From Blepharisma stoltei (taxonomy: Eukaryota > Ciliophora > Heterotrichea > Heterotrichida > Blepharismidae): a stretch of 64,000 nucleotides of DNA. The notes beneath the pieces are model-generated. The model had not been told where the DNA came from. It made no database searches and saw only the letters and a program-made list of their open reading frames with translations. Numbering within the stretch: the first letter of the stretch is position 1; each line of letters starts with the position of its first letter. The stretch is from contig CAJZBQ010000048.1 in the NCBI GenBank assembly GCA_914767885.1, forward strand, positions 124,001 to 188,000, given 5' to 3'. Positions 23,592 to 34,838 of this stretch are shown here, piece by piece. The translations under genes were made by a program, and so were the position numbers.

Positions 23592-26019
23592 TTAAATATT
23601 AGTTTCTTCTGCATTCACTTTTGTCATTAAATCTTTTCTATGTGCTGGCAAGTTGACATCTTGGAATCTCTTAATGAGGGCATCGTATTTTAAAAGCCTC
23701 GTTTTCGTTAGTTTCTCTTCATCCTGCTGTGGGTAGTTTCTATGCAGGGCACTAATATCCTCTAATCGGTGCTGTAAAGTTTGATATGCTCTTGATGGTG
23801 GCAAAAACATTAAAATCGCATACAATGCTCTCACTCCCGATTTAAGAGCGAGGAAGATTTTTTGCTCTCTTAAAGGTAAATTTTATATTAAAATTGTTTT
23901 AATGCATCCAAGATTGTTAATAGTTTTTTAAAAACTTAAATTAATTTATTTACTATGTTAAAGCTGTCTTAAATTAAATAAAATTAGAAAGAGATCTCGT
24001 TAAAACATTAATATTATATATAAAAACAAAATTTTTATCTTTTTTTTCCCCTAGCTCTTAAGGGGCTAATTTCCCTAAAATATGCAACTTTTCAACGATT
24101 TTAAGGGTAGAAGTCAGCAAAAATGGATGCTTATAATATTCCAGCATTTGCATTCTTAGATCTGCATATTTCTTACGAACAAAAATAGGAGAGTCTAACA
24201 ATTGTACAAGCCTAGCAAGTTGCTTTAATAGAGAAGGGTCAATATTACAGAGCGATCTAAATTACAATTACAAAATATGCAGCATCTCATACGCTAGTTT
24301 ATAAGCCTGCACCAATAATGCCAATGTAAGGGTGGACCCAGGGTTAACTGACCACGTCTTAAACAAAATTTCAAAAAATTCAATGCAATTTGAGTCTTCA
24401 GTCTCTAAGCAGTGCTTTAGTTTTTCTCTTGGGATTTCGAATTCTTGGTCAGTTAGCAACAGATCACTTAAAACTTCTACCATTTTTATAGTAAATTCTT
24501 TATTAGCGTCCTCACACAAAAGTTCAGCAAAGCTTCTATATACCGTTTCAGTTCCAAGCTCAATGCAAATTGTTTTCACAATTGTGGAGCCATTGGTTTC
24601 CATAAGGCTCATTTTTTCTGAAAATAAGCGTAAAATGCAGCTCATGACAAGATTAAAGTAGCCTTTATATCGAGCAATTTTGCATAAAATAAGCAAAGCT
24701 TGGTTTATAATGGACTCTTCAGGGTCAAGCAGTCTTGAAGGCAAGGTGTCCATTAAAATGTCGAGAGATGACTCAATTGATTCATTGCTGATCGTTTGCA
24801 AGGTAATTATCCATTCAAGCACTGCAATTCTAGTCCTTTTAGACTGGTGGTCAATTTTCGACACTAAAACACTTACAAGTCCATCGAAATTTAACGATGG
24901 CCCGCTTTCAGAATTAAAAAACTTACAAAGTTCCATCAGTTTTGAATTGGTTTTTTCACCTTTTTCCACTATAAAGTTCTCAGAATCTGATAAACATTGT
25001 AAAACTGCTTTCAGGGCGTTAGGAAACTGCTGGACAAGGCTGTTTTTCCCTTTCTCTAGCAGTTCATAAATCCACGTAATTGCTTCACTTCTTACAACTG
25101 TGTTTTCATCTTTTACCATCTTTACCATTGCTTCAATTACAAAGCACGAAAATGCGACATCTCCTTGTGAAATTTGCTGTTTGATTTCTTCTAGTACATC
25201 TTTTAAAAAATTATAAACAGCCTGTTGGACTTCTTTTATATGACTTTTTAGCATCATGAATAACCCTTCAATAAAATTTGATAAATACTCTAATAAATTG
25301 AAGTTAGGTATTGAGTCAAGCACCCCAAGTCACGACACCAGCATCTGCTGGACATTTGGGTTCCCAGCCCCTGACACCATTTCACTCATGACGCCCATGA
25401 ACTTGTCTGAATTAAAAACCGAGCTGTCTGCTTCACATTCAACTAAAATTGTCTTCAATAAACTGTCAAGCTTCTCTGCAGCTCGCTTTACTTCAAGGTC
25501 TACATCTGCAAATAAATCAATCATAGACTTAAATACATCTGAAAACAGGGGTAAAACCTTTTGACGGCAAACTTTTACTATATTATACATAGACTCTATT
25601 GCATAGTAACGGACTTTGGAGTCAGAATCTCTGCAGCACCAAATCACAGGACCAATCAGGTCTGGAATATAAGTGTCAGCTTCTTTGTCAGCTGCAAGGG
25701 ATGATGCAATTGCAGAATAAGCCATCAAGCCGGCTTTACGAAAGACGTCATTGATGGAGTTTAAGTATTCTTGACGGAAAAATTCTATTGCAGATTTGAT
25801 GCTGGCGAAGTTTGAAGAGTCGACTTGCTGCTTGAAAATTTTTTGAAGTTCGTGGCCTGCTTGTTTTCTCTTTTCATAATTTTTGTCAATTAGGTCACGA
25901 AGCACAAAATTGGGAAGGTCACGCTTGAGATCGTCATTTAGTTGGGTTGTGTAGGTAAGTCGCTGGTTGTAGGAGTTAGTTGAAAATTCTGACTGAGATC
26001 TCTCGTTCCGATATTCCAT
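23592..26019 (-). CDS. VAC14: VAC14, PIKfyve complex scaffold; one 15-nt intron and one IES
   Basis: A HEAT-repeat scaffold of the PI(3,5)P2-producing PIKfyve/FIG4 complex on endolysosomal membranes. The N-terminal signature RDLIDKNYEKRKQAGHE and the DSKVRYYAIESMYNIVKV block match Vac14. The C-terminal domain includes SPIFVRKKYADLRMQ and, past the IES, RALYAILMFLPPSRAYQTL. The UGA near 25328 is Trp (VSWLGVLDS). Intron at 24257-24271, IES at about 23831-24113. With these removed about 709 codons remain from Met 26019 (MEYRNERSQ); Met 26067 would add 16 residues. A decayed copy of the C-terminus lies at 39.2 kb. Confidence 0.92.
23831..24113. mobile_element. IES 7 in VAC14, 283 bp (or 259 bp at TA)
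   Basis: Two junctions keep frame. TA (23843-23844 with 24102-24103) removes 259 bp but leaves about eight residues not found in VAC14 homologs. A TCA repeat (23831-23833 with 24114-24116) removes 283 bp and gives HPFLLRALYAILMFLPP, which matches the family and the spacing in the pseudogene at 39.2 kb. The second is favoured by homology, the first by the TA rule. Confidence 0.7.
24257..24271 (-). other. 15-nt intron in VAC14
   Basis: On the minus strand the intron is GTAATTGTAATTTAG. Removing it joins EMLHIL to SLCNIDPSLLKQLARLVQLL, continuing the VAC14 C-terminal domain. Heterotrichs are known for 15-16 nt introns. Confidence 0.9.
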
Positions 26020-26310
26020 AGTTAATATTAATGTGAAAGTGAAGGGCAAAAAGCAAGTATCAGACATTAGATATTGCTTGATAAAGTATGATTATTATAA
26101 TAATTTCGAATTTTTGAAGTATTATTTAGAAACAATTATGAGATAATTAGCCTTAGAAATCTAGAAGGTTTTTATAAACTGCATTGCAACTTGAACAATA
26201 AGCTGAACAATTCTATTATATAAATTTGGCTTAAGTCATCTTTTGCACAATACACAGAATTTTCATTATTTTCTCTTTGAATTCTAATAATTTTAGATAA
26301 ATTATAAAAA
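26020..26310. promoter_or_regulatory. VAC14/mL54 divergent promoter region
   Basis: 291 bp between the two divergent starts. The mL54-proximal part (TTGAATT ... TAAATTATAAAAAATG) recurs in the decayed copy near 39140-39165, showing that this promoter was duplicated with the gene pair. Confidence 0.45.
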
Positions 26311-27309
26311 ATGCTCCGCAGAGCAACCCTTAAACTCTTTAAACTCACTCGTGGCCCAAAAAAGGGTAAAGGAGGTTCCAAAGAAGAAGTAAAAATTGAA
26401 CTCACCACAGACATTATCAACATTTTCAAAGATCGCTCTGATCCTGAAATCAAGCCTATAAACTCCATCCCTTCAAAATGTTAATATGAAGATTAAACCC
26501 CTTACGCCCCCAAACAAAACTGCTGGAAAAGTCCCTATTTTTTTGGTAAAATCCCACCCGAATAAAAAATTTTTATGGAAAAATGTTTGATATGTTCTTG
26601 ATAATTAATTATTATAATGAAATCTCTAGCTAGTTCTATTTAATTTTAATTAGCTTGCATTTTAAAACATAAATTTTAAATTAAATTAATATTTATTTCG
26701 AATTCGGTTTTTTTAAATTTTGGAAAAAAAATTTATTTAAAAAATAAAATCCCCATCCGAAAAAATCAAATTTTTTTGTCCGCTGACGGAGGGAGAGTTA
26801 AGCAAAAATTTTTCTTCAAAATATTTAATATATAGATAAACAGTTCGTTGTCCAAACATATTTTTCAAATATGGATTTTAATATAAAAAAATCCCTCGAT
26901 TAACTAAAAATTTTATTTGATACAATAGGTAGTAAGCGAATATCCTCCATGGCTTGCGCAGCTTGCTAAGCCTATTCCTCATCCCTTACATGTCGGCATC
27001 AAACTGTATAGAGGCGAAAAATACCCTATGGAGCCAAGAGAAGCCAGAAGACTTACGAAATGGCAAAGAAAAATGAAAATCAAGACCTGAAATGAAGAAT
27101 ACATTCGCCCAATCGCAAATGACACCTCTCTCGAGCACAAATGGGGCGTACAATTGCCAGGTGGAGAACAATCTGATGAAAATGCTGACGACGCTCTAGC
27201 ACCTTTCTTTAACTTATCCTTAGGATCTGACTGGAAAGCTGAAGTCCAAGAGGAAATAGAAAGACTCAAGCTAAACATAGGACATCTCAAAGATAAGCAG
27301 CTAGGCTAA
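26311..27309 (+). CDS. MRPL54: Mitochondrial ribosomal protein mL54-like, split by one IES
   Basis: 175 codons plus stop after removing 471 bp at 26459-26929. Basic, mitochondrial-type N-terminus MLRRATLKLFKLTRGPK. The join gives DPEIKPI-VSEYPPWLAQL, which fits the mL54 pattern of a Lys-Pro then (D/S)(A/S)EYPxWL signature. One UGA Trp lies in KIKTWNEEY. The long C-terminal extension after the signature is not typical of animal mL54, so the name is probable rather than certain. The next gene starts 13 bp after the stop. Confidence 0.68.
26459..26929. mobile_element. IES 8: 471 bp, contains a degraded MITE copy (G)
   Basis: Bounded by TA at 26459-26460 and 26930-26931. Inside, about 26500-26800 is a mutated member of the main MITE family: its interior TTTGATATGTTCTTGATAAT matches loosely, and its right end GGAGGGAGAG is recognisable. 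The IES probably grew around, or decayed from, a MITE insertion. Confidence 0.8.
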
Positions 27310-27322
27310 CTAACTAATTATT

Positions 27323-27922
27323 ATGAAAAAAGATGGGAAAGTTGTGATGCCAACTGTAAAATTCAATGAGAAAGATAAACCTGTGCCAACATATTGCAGA
27401 AAAACATATGAGATGACCAGTGAGATTTTGAAGGAAATGAGAGGACAAATAAAGAGGTATAGAGAGATTGGAGGGAAAAAGAAGAGTTTTGAAGGGGGAA
27501 AGACTTGGTGGGCAAATCAAACTTCGCCATTGCCAAGCAAGCTATATGATGGCAATGAAAGTATAACAGCTTCGCCAAGAATATGCCGCTTAGAGATAGA
27601 AAAGCCAAAAAATGCAAGGATTGTGGGATTTGAGGAGAAAATGATACAGATGAAATCAGAATGGACTGAGACTGCTGATTTGGATAAGCCAAAAATTGTT
27701 GCGTTGAGACCTAAGACACCAAGTTTACATCAAAAAAGAAAGGGTAGAATTAAAAAACAAAGGTCTCTTTCAAGCACTCCTAATCAGAAGAAAAAGGAAA
27801 CAGCTCATTTGATATATCATAAGCATAGACTAATAAAAAGAAGACTTTCTTCAGACATCACTCAAGAAGGAATTTTTGATATATCAGAAATTTTGAATAT
27901 AACAAATGGGAAAATTAAATAG
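27323..27922 (+). CDS. Unrecognised basic protein
   Basis: 199 aa, uninterrupted, very rich in Lys/Arg with repeated Pro-Ser segments (RPKTPSLHQKRKGRIKKQR). No domain, signal peptide or membrane segment is visible. The start is 13 bp after the mL54-like stop and the 3' end converges with the next gene, so the ORF is bounded like a real gene. Could be a nuclear or cytoskeleton-associated protein; function unknown. Confidence 0.6.
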   Translation: MKKDGKVVMPTVKFNEKDKPVPTYCRKTYEMTSEILKEMRGQIKRYREIGGKKKSFEGGKTWWANQTSPLPSKLYDGNESITASPRICRLEIEKPKNARIVGFEEKMIQMKSEWTETADLDKPKIVALRPKTPSLHQKRKGRIKKQRSLSSTPNQKKKETAHLIYHKHRLIKRRLSSDITQEGIFDISEILNITNGKIK

Positions 27923-28050
27923 CCTATGTAGTCCTATATTATGAGTCAAAATTAACTGCTGCCATACTAATAATATTTTTAAGACAATTCTTATCTAAGC
28001 AATGCTATTATTGATCTAATATTAAGAGAATGCACAATCAAAAAACTTAA

Positions 28051-29344
28051 CTAGTACAAGCTCTCTCTTTTTTGAATAATATATTCAATATAAGGCTCCA
28101 TTGGGTTTTTCATATCTGAAAGCTTTATATCTTTAATTTTCTGTCCTTTATTCGGCTCTCTAGAATATCCCCTTTCACTATTTTTCACAGCACTTGTTTT
28201 CTTTACAAACTTTTTCATGTCTTCTTTAATTAAATCTCCTTTAGATTGATATTTCAATGAAGAACTTAACGGCCTGATTTTGCTTTCTGACACCAAGTAT
28301 GAAACTACATTGGAGTTGATGATTTTTCTTTTAAACCTTTCTGACTTATCTTCGAGCTCTATAGAAACTAGTCTTGGAGATGAAATTTTGGCTTTAGGGA
28401 TCAAAAGAGATGAAACTGAAGCTGAGAAAAAGTCCTTTTTTGGCATGTCTAAAGAATATGTACATTTGTTAGGGATCTCTGATACCTGTGCTCAAACCCT
28501 TTCAGAAATCGGAGCTACAAGGTGCCTTTGGAATGCGTGTCTTCACACGAGGTCTACTCCATAACGACTATTTTTTTTTTGGCCTATTTTTTTTTGGCCT
28601 ATTTTTTTTTTGGCCTATTTTTTTTGGTCTATTTTTTTTGGTCTATTTTTTCTGTCGAGGATAATTCATGAAGCTGCTGAGAGACTAAATAATTATTGGG
28701 TAGCGGATGTATTTCCTTACATGATTAATATTGAGTAAATTAAGTGGAAAAATCCTGATTAAATTTAAAATTCTCGAAATTTAAAAAGTAATAATTAGCA
28801 TTCATGGAGTAAGAGATCTGTTAAAGGTGTATTTTATGTTGATAAAATCGTTTAAAATGCATTAAAAATTATATTAAAATCATTAGTATGAAATTAGGCC
28901 CAAATATTAGTAAAAAATAGCTAAAAAATGGCCAAAAAAAAGTCCAAAAAAATAGGCCAAAAAAAATAGGCCAAAAAAAATAGGCCAAAAAAAATAGGCC
29001 AAAAAAAAAAATAGTCTTTATGGAGTAGACCTCGTGTGAAGGAACCTTTGGAATGAATCCCTATTGCTGAGGAAAATTGGGTTTAAAATGTTGCTTGAAT
29101 TATGACGAATCAGCTTTTGAGTTGGGCTGAATTTTCGCTTTATAGGAGGTGAGGAGTCTGAATTCGGCATTGATTTTCTGTGAGTTTTCTGTTTTTCTTG
29201 ATGAAGGCTAGAATAAAGCTTAGACAAATCACTAGGTGCTGACGACTTCCAGAAGAGCTTGGCTTTTTGTTCTGGTTTTTCTGAAAGGACTCTTGTTGCA
29301 GATTTAGAATCATTAGAAAAGCGAGAGTGCAAAATAGTGCTCAT
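28051..29344 (-). CDS. Unrecognised Ser/Lys-rich protein, split by one IES
   Basis: After removal of 520 bp between the CCTTTGGAATG repeats (28525-29044) the frame is 257 codons plus stop. It joins ...FLSNRDSFQR to HLVAPISERVW. Low-complexity, Ser/Lys/Arg-rich and probably disordered; no known domain. The start at 29344 (MSTILHSRFSND) is 93 bp from the divergent start of the next gene. One UGA Trp in ERVWAQV. Confidence 0.65.
28525..29044. mobile_element. IES 9: 520-bp foldback with tandem T-rich repeats; 11-bp direct repeat, no TA
   Basis: Direct repeats CCTTTGGAATG at 28525-28535 and 29045-29055. Just inside are perfect TIRs starting CTTCACACGAGGTCTACTCC. These run into an array of about five T8-9GGCCTA-like units on the left and the complementary array on the right (28905-29010). 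An 11-bp duplication with long TIRs resembles a Mutator-type insertion; that is inference. Confidence 0.82.
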
Positions 29345-29437
29345 TATTTATATGACTCCATGTAGATTTATATGAGGAATAAAAAGCTGAGATAAAGAAA
29401 ATTTGCTCGATTATTTGATGGAAAATGAAATTTTAAT
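29345..29437. promoter_or_regulatory. 93-bp divergent promoter region
   Basis: Separates two head-to-head genes of unknown function. Very short, so 5' leaders must be minimal. Confidence 0.4.
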
Positions 29438-31034
29438 ATGTTAGGACCTCCATTATGAAAACAAGAACAAGTGAAAGCGTTAAAAGAAAAACTCGCTAAC
29501 GAAGTACGAAACCATAAGCGTGAGCTTAAAAGAATCAAAGAAATCCGTGCTTTAGAGTCAACAAAACGCCGAGAAAGCTTAGAAAGATTATCAGAACTAG
29601 AAAGCTCTTTTGCAGAAATGAAGTCAAAAAGAGACTCCTCATTTTCCTCTACATCTCAAGCTCCAGCTGAGCAAATTCCTTCATTTAGATCTAAAACTAC
29701 CTCTCCATCTCCTATTTATAAAAAGCCTATTGATGACTACTCAATATCATACTTTAAAGATTGCGTCTCAACTTAGGCTTGGCCTCCGGCCAAGCAGTCT
29801 CAAGCCCTATTGGTTTTTTCTTCAAGGGTAAAAAGGAGGCGCCCAGCTATGCCTGCAGGGAACACCCAGGCCATCGGGCAATGCCGCTAGCGAGAAACCA
29901 GGAGTTTCGCCCGGGGCTTCAACTTTTTCTTTTTGCCAAAAGTCGATCAGAAAATCCATTTTTTGGGTTTTCTGTGTGGACAACATTGTACTCCACAGCC
30001 TCAAGCAAGGCCACAGAATTCCTAAATCTGCAGCTCAACACTGGAGGTAGGTTGTAGCTTGCAAGGAGGAGACGTTCAACAGAAGTTGGAGTCCTGTAGG
30101 CAGCGTCGCAAAGAGGAGGAACCTTCGGGTCTGGGTGACTGCGTCAAAAATAACAGCTTAGCAGCTGATAATCTCGAATTAAGATTAAGATTAAGACTAC
30201 TCAATATCTACTCCATATACAGAGCTATCCAAGTCAAACTCCCCATATAAAATCCACCTAGAGCGCGTCATGCATTTACAAAATCAAGCCAAAAAAATCC
30301 TTCTCAAAGAGCGTGACCCTTCTTCAGTTTTGACCAAAATCCATGAAGAGCCAGAACTTAATGCAAATCTTCTGAAAAAAATTGGCGAAGTGACAGTCCC
30401 TTTGAGATACCCAGTTTATGTTCCTGAGTCCACAATTCGAAAAGCCCAAGGACTTCCACCTCCTATTGTGAATAAAGTTACAAAAACTGGGGAAGTTTTT
30501 CCTGTCCATATTGTAGGCGACCCATCACCTGCTTATGATCCTTTGATTAAAGTGGAAACGACGCTGAAGAAAGTAAATAACAGCGATCCACAAAAAGGAA
30601 AATACAGGATGGACGGAAATGAATCAATTGAGGCTAAAGCATACACCCAATTTAATTTTTCTGAAGATTCTGATGAATATTGGGTCGCTTATTGGAAAAA
30701 GAAAGAAAAAATAAAGCAAATTGGAAAATCGGCTGATATGGATATCCCGACTGGAGAAATGACACAAGTTCCTAAATTTAAAGAAGCCAGAGCGGTAACT
30801 CCTAAAGGGAAATACTATAATTGGACGTTTAGAGAGCTAGCGAAAGAAGAAAGAGAAATTAAGCCAAAGAGAAAATGGGTAAGGGATAGGATGGATATAT
30901 ATTATGATAAAAGGGTAAAAAAAGATTTTTTACCGACTGTTAGTGATAAGAAAAGTTTAGAAATAAAAATGATAAAAGAGCTGGAGGAAATTAAAAAACC
31001 TAGAAGCTTCACAAGGGTAAAGATTGGATTTTAA
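29438..31034 (+). CDS. Unrecognised coiled-coil protein, split by one IES
   Basis: Read with UGA as Trp, the start moves up to 29438 (MLGPPLWKQEQVK). Removing 460 bp at the 14-bp repeat gives 378 codons plus stop. The N-terminal ~80 residues are a charged coiled coil (ANEVRNHKRELKRIKE...), then a Ser/Pro linker. The C-terminal ~250 residues are conserved-looking and soluble, with FSEDSDEYWVAYWKKKEKIK and KGKYYNWTFRELAKEE. No family recognised; a cytoskeletal or axonemal component is only a guess. Confidence 0.7.
29735..30194 (+). mobile_element. IES 10: 460-bp GC-rich retroposon-like insertion
   Basis: A perfect 14-bp direct repeat GACTACTCAATATC lies at 29735-29748 and 30195-30208. The body is much richer in GC than the flanks. 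The right end, immediately before the second repeat, is a short tandem tail of AATTAAG/ATTAAG units. A long target duplication plus a simple-repeat tail and no TIR is what a LINE-mobilised element leaves. TA inside the repeat permits TA excision. Confidence 0.8.
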
Positions 31035-31459
31035 TTATTCTGTATAATATAGATTAACAAAAAAATGGAATATCTTTGGATTTCCTCATTTTTTACATTC
31101 ATAATAAAATGTCATTAATGAGCAAAAAATAGATATGGAGAATTATTAGTAAAATTGGGTACAAAATAAGCTTTTGCTGTTAAAATTATTATTACTTATA
31201 GATAATTAGATAAATTTTATATTAATGCAAGCTTTAAAATAATATATAGTGCAGAATCATTAAATAATGAACTATAATAAAAATCAAATAGTTTAGGCAC
31301 ATTTTATTTTAATATAAAGTAAATTTTTTTAAATAAAAAAGTTTTTAATAATTAATATATATAATTTTTCTAATTAAAAATGTTAGATAGTTATAATAAA
31401 TTTTTATTTAACCCAAGCTGAATTTATATGATATATATTAATAGATGAGTATTGAAAGT
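31035..31459. other. AT-rich spacer
   Basis: Start of a 5.6-kb gene-free region; nothing recognised. Confidence 0.4.
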
Positions 31460-32490
31460 CCTTGCTTCTTATTAGCTATCTGTTCGGCACTAGCAGCCTT
31501 GCGGCACAGCTAAATTTGGTTGTTTCCACCTCTGGTAACTCCAAACCCAGGCCGAAACCCCTGTTTCTCAGTATTGGTATGCCCTATTAGGTTAAACCCT
31601 TCGCCGGGCGCTACAATTTCTAACTTCCTTCAACTGCTTAGTTACTCCGCCTGCCTATCACCCTTGGAAAGTATCGCGCCTCTTTAGATCCCTTGAACCG
31701 GACAGACTGCTTTGCTTTCGTCTAGCTATCTTCATTATTTTCAAGCCATCCTTGAAAAAATCTCTGTCACTTCCCGCGATTCGGGGTAGACCACTATAAC
31801 AGCTTGAATAGGTAATTCACCCTTCTCCATCTCGTGTGTCTGCTGGCTCAGGTCCTGCTGGCAAAAATAAGTCGCAAGTAATGCCCTATGAATCAGGGTG
31901 CAAACTAGCAGGATTTGTGCTTAAGCCCTTTTCTGCAGGACACTAGTACTACTGGACTAACTATTGATTCCAGAAACCCATATCCGGATATACACATGAG
32001 AGGGTGGTTAAAGTCATCACCATTTGTTTATATTAAGCTGATTTTAAATTAATATATTTATAAACCCAATCTTTTCTTATTGAGAATCAAAATTTGACAA
32101 TTTATCTTTTTTTCCTCTTTGACACAAAGGAATATAAAATTAAATGGTTTAGTACAGACTAGGCTTATCACCAAAAACTATTTCTTATCTAGAAATATTA
32201 TTTTTGCTGTGTTTAGGTTTTTTTTAAGTGGCCCTTATTCAAAACTTCAGAAAAGCCATATACATTAAGGCCTAGTCGTTAGGTAAACTGAAGGCATAAG
32301 TATTGTTTTGATCAAAGTGACCCAAAAGTTAAAGTTTCTATTTGCCTTCAAGTCTAGAAGGCTCGTTTTTTATAAGAGCAAGATGGCCCTTGAAGTCATA
32401 AGTGGGCATCAATATGTTTGGGTTGCTATATCCACTCTGAGTTCCCGACAGCAATATGTCAGTAAATCATATTAATCTAATCTTGATACA
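31460..32490. other. GC-richer island of unknown nature
   Basis: About 31460-32040 is strikingly GC-rich for this window. A second part, 32130-32490, is also raised. All frames are closed on both strands. No rRNA, tRNA or TIR structure was recognised. A decayed retroposon or an untranslated RNA gene are both possible. Confidence 0.4.
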
Positions 32491-34473
32491 AACGAGCCAA
32501 ATTTATTAATTTAAAAGAAAAAAAAGATATTTATATTGGAGATATTATAGATGAACAGGAAATGCAGAGATGAAGGAGAAATAATTATATCATTTATAAC
32601 AAAAGTCTTTATAATATTGATACTATTATATATATTAAGATAAATAATTAAAATTTCTATAAGCCAATTAGTATGAGGTTATAAATAAGAATAATAGCAT
32701 AACTTATCTTGAATAATGACTGACATACTCTATTGAAATTTGCAACATATATTTATTTAAAGATGAGTTTTAATATTATCATTCTATTTAAAAGCCTAGA
32801 TTGAGTATGCAAGAGTTTGAATACATGGAAAAGCACTAAGACTACCTTGATTACTTGCGATGTTTGGTGAAAATACATACACTTTTTAATTCATGAAAAA
32901 TAGCTCTAAAATATGGAAAGCGTGCTGCTTTAATGAGAAGGGGATTCAGCGTGCCCAAAAAGTAGGGAAGGCAATAAAAAGCGCAAAAACAACGACTTCT
33001 TATCCATAATGGAGAAAAAATTAGAAAAATTTTAGTCTAAAAAAAAATTGGAAAACCAAAAAATCTAGTAAACTAAAACATTTTGGCAAACCAAAATATT
33101 GAATCTTGAAATTTTAGCATGTCAAAATTTTTAGCATTAGAATATTTTTCATTGGCCTATTCTTTGAAAATCCAAAAATATTTTTATATCATTCTTCATT
33201 TGGTTAAAGGAATACTTTTTCCCTACAAAAATTTTTCGTAGCCCCTAAAAGCTTGGTAGGTTTATGCGTGTAACTAGCACACTATATGCATATTCTTCGT
33301 TAAATTGGTAAATTATACAATTATGAGTGTTGTTTTTAGACTCTGTGAAGCTCTATATATTTGCATACTTGCATTTAAATAGATCTAAAATTGGTATTGC
33401 CCGAACCCCCTTTTGGTTTGGGTTATATCGGATATCCCAGCTCCTTAGACAAATCTTTAATAAGAAATAACACAAGCAAATGCTATTAAAGCCAACTCTC
33501 TATTTATGCCAAAATAGTCAGGACATTCCCAACCAAAAGGAGGCTCTCAGGGTATAGTTAGTTATAATGTTCATAATTCTTATAAAGTTTGAATTATATT
33601 CCATCCTGCATTGGTCGATGCTGTAATATGAGTAAGATAAATAAATTTGTCAATAAATATTACGCTCGTGAAATCATAAAATCTGATTAAAGCATATTTA
33701 AGGCTTGTCAGCATTTCCTATGCAAATGTTATCTCGATTACTATATAGCTAAATATATTGAAATTTGATTTAAAATAAAGCATATATAAACACTTTAATC
33801 AGATTTTCACTTATAAAGCAATAAATTAAAAAATTTCGATAATATCTTTTATTGCTCAAAAATGCATTTTAAAAGTTTGTATGTATGAATGAGGAAAAAA
33901 TAGATATCATGAATTAATGATATAATTTTTATATGTAGTTAAATTGATTTTCCAATCAAAATAGCTAAATAAGCAATTAAAGGATTAATGAGCTGGAATA
34001 TCCGTATATATCTTTTGATTAATTAAGAAAAGCCTGTACTTTTTTCTGATTTACAAAAATGGATATCATGAACTAATGATATATTTTAATAAGAAAATTA
34101 AATTGGATGATAATTAAAATACGCTAATAATAAATAAACGAGCTGAGAAATCTAATTATTTTGCTATATGAAAGAAAACTTTTAATTTTTTCCTATGAAG
34201 AAAAGATGGATAAAATGAATTAAAGAGAATTTTAACCATTTTGAAAATTCTAAAATTTATTTGATTGCTGATAGCTGGTAATGTAAATATAATAATTGTA
34301 ATCAAAATTATTAATTAAATCTGTATTTAATGAAGCAATCAAAAATATAAAAACACTCTAAATTATAACTCTAAACTTTTATTAGTTTTTCGAAAAAATT
34401 TGTATTATTTGAGATATAATTATAGAAATAGAAATTATAGAAGAAAATATCTTTTATTTGCTCACAAGTGTGC
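32491..34473. other. AT-rich germline-like spacer with one small TIR element
   Basis: 2 kb without genes. At ~33398-33560 an inverted pair is seen (CCCCCTTTTGGTTTGGG against CCTCCTTTTGGTTGGG on the other strand), a likely ~160-bp MITE-like element. Confidence 0.45.
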
Positions 34474-34838
34474 TTACTCACCCCCTCTGTGAGTGAACAA
34501 AACCATTAGAAAAATCGCTATTTTTTGCCCTCCGTGAGTAAACAAAAATTGTTTTAATAGAAAAATTTTTATGGAAAAAAATTTTGATATATAAGTGATA
34601 ATTAGTATAATGAAATCTAGAGCTAATTCTGTTTAATTTTAAACAAATTGCTTTTTAAAACATAAATTTTATAAATTAAATTAATATTTGCTTTCCAATT
34701 TTTGCGAATTAGGATTTTTTAAATTTCGAAAAAAAATATTTTTTATAAAATTTATATATAATTTTGTTTTAAAAAAAAAATTAACCCCCCTCTGTGAGTG
34801 AACAAAATTTTTTTATTCACTCACGGAGGGGGGAGTTA
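34474..34838. mobile_element. MITE copy D
   Basis: TTA flanks (34474-34476, 34836-34838). TIR CTCACCCCCTCTGTGAGTGA... with matching right end GAGTGAACAAAA...ACTCACGGAGG, and the family interior TTTTGATATATAAGTGATAA. Confidence 0.9.

Noticed and set aside
28560-28650. CRISPR-like or regulatory tandem array
   Set aside because: The T-rich units are parts of the inverted arms of a foldback element, mirrored at 28.9-29.0 kb.
29761-30250. ORFs in the GC-rich block after 29.76 kb
   Set aside because: The block is an insertion with a 14-bp target repeat; its removal gives one continuous gene.
31460-32040. rRNA gene or fragment
   Set aside because: GC content suggested it, but no conserved rRNA segments could be recognised on either strand.
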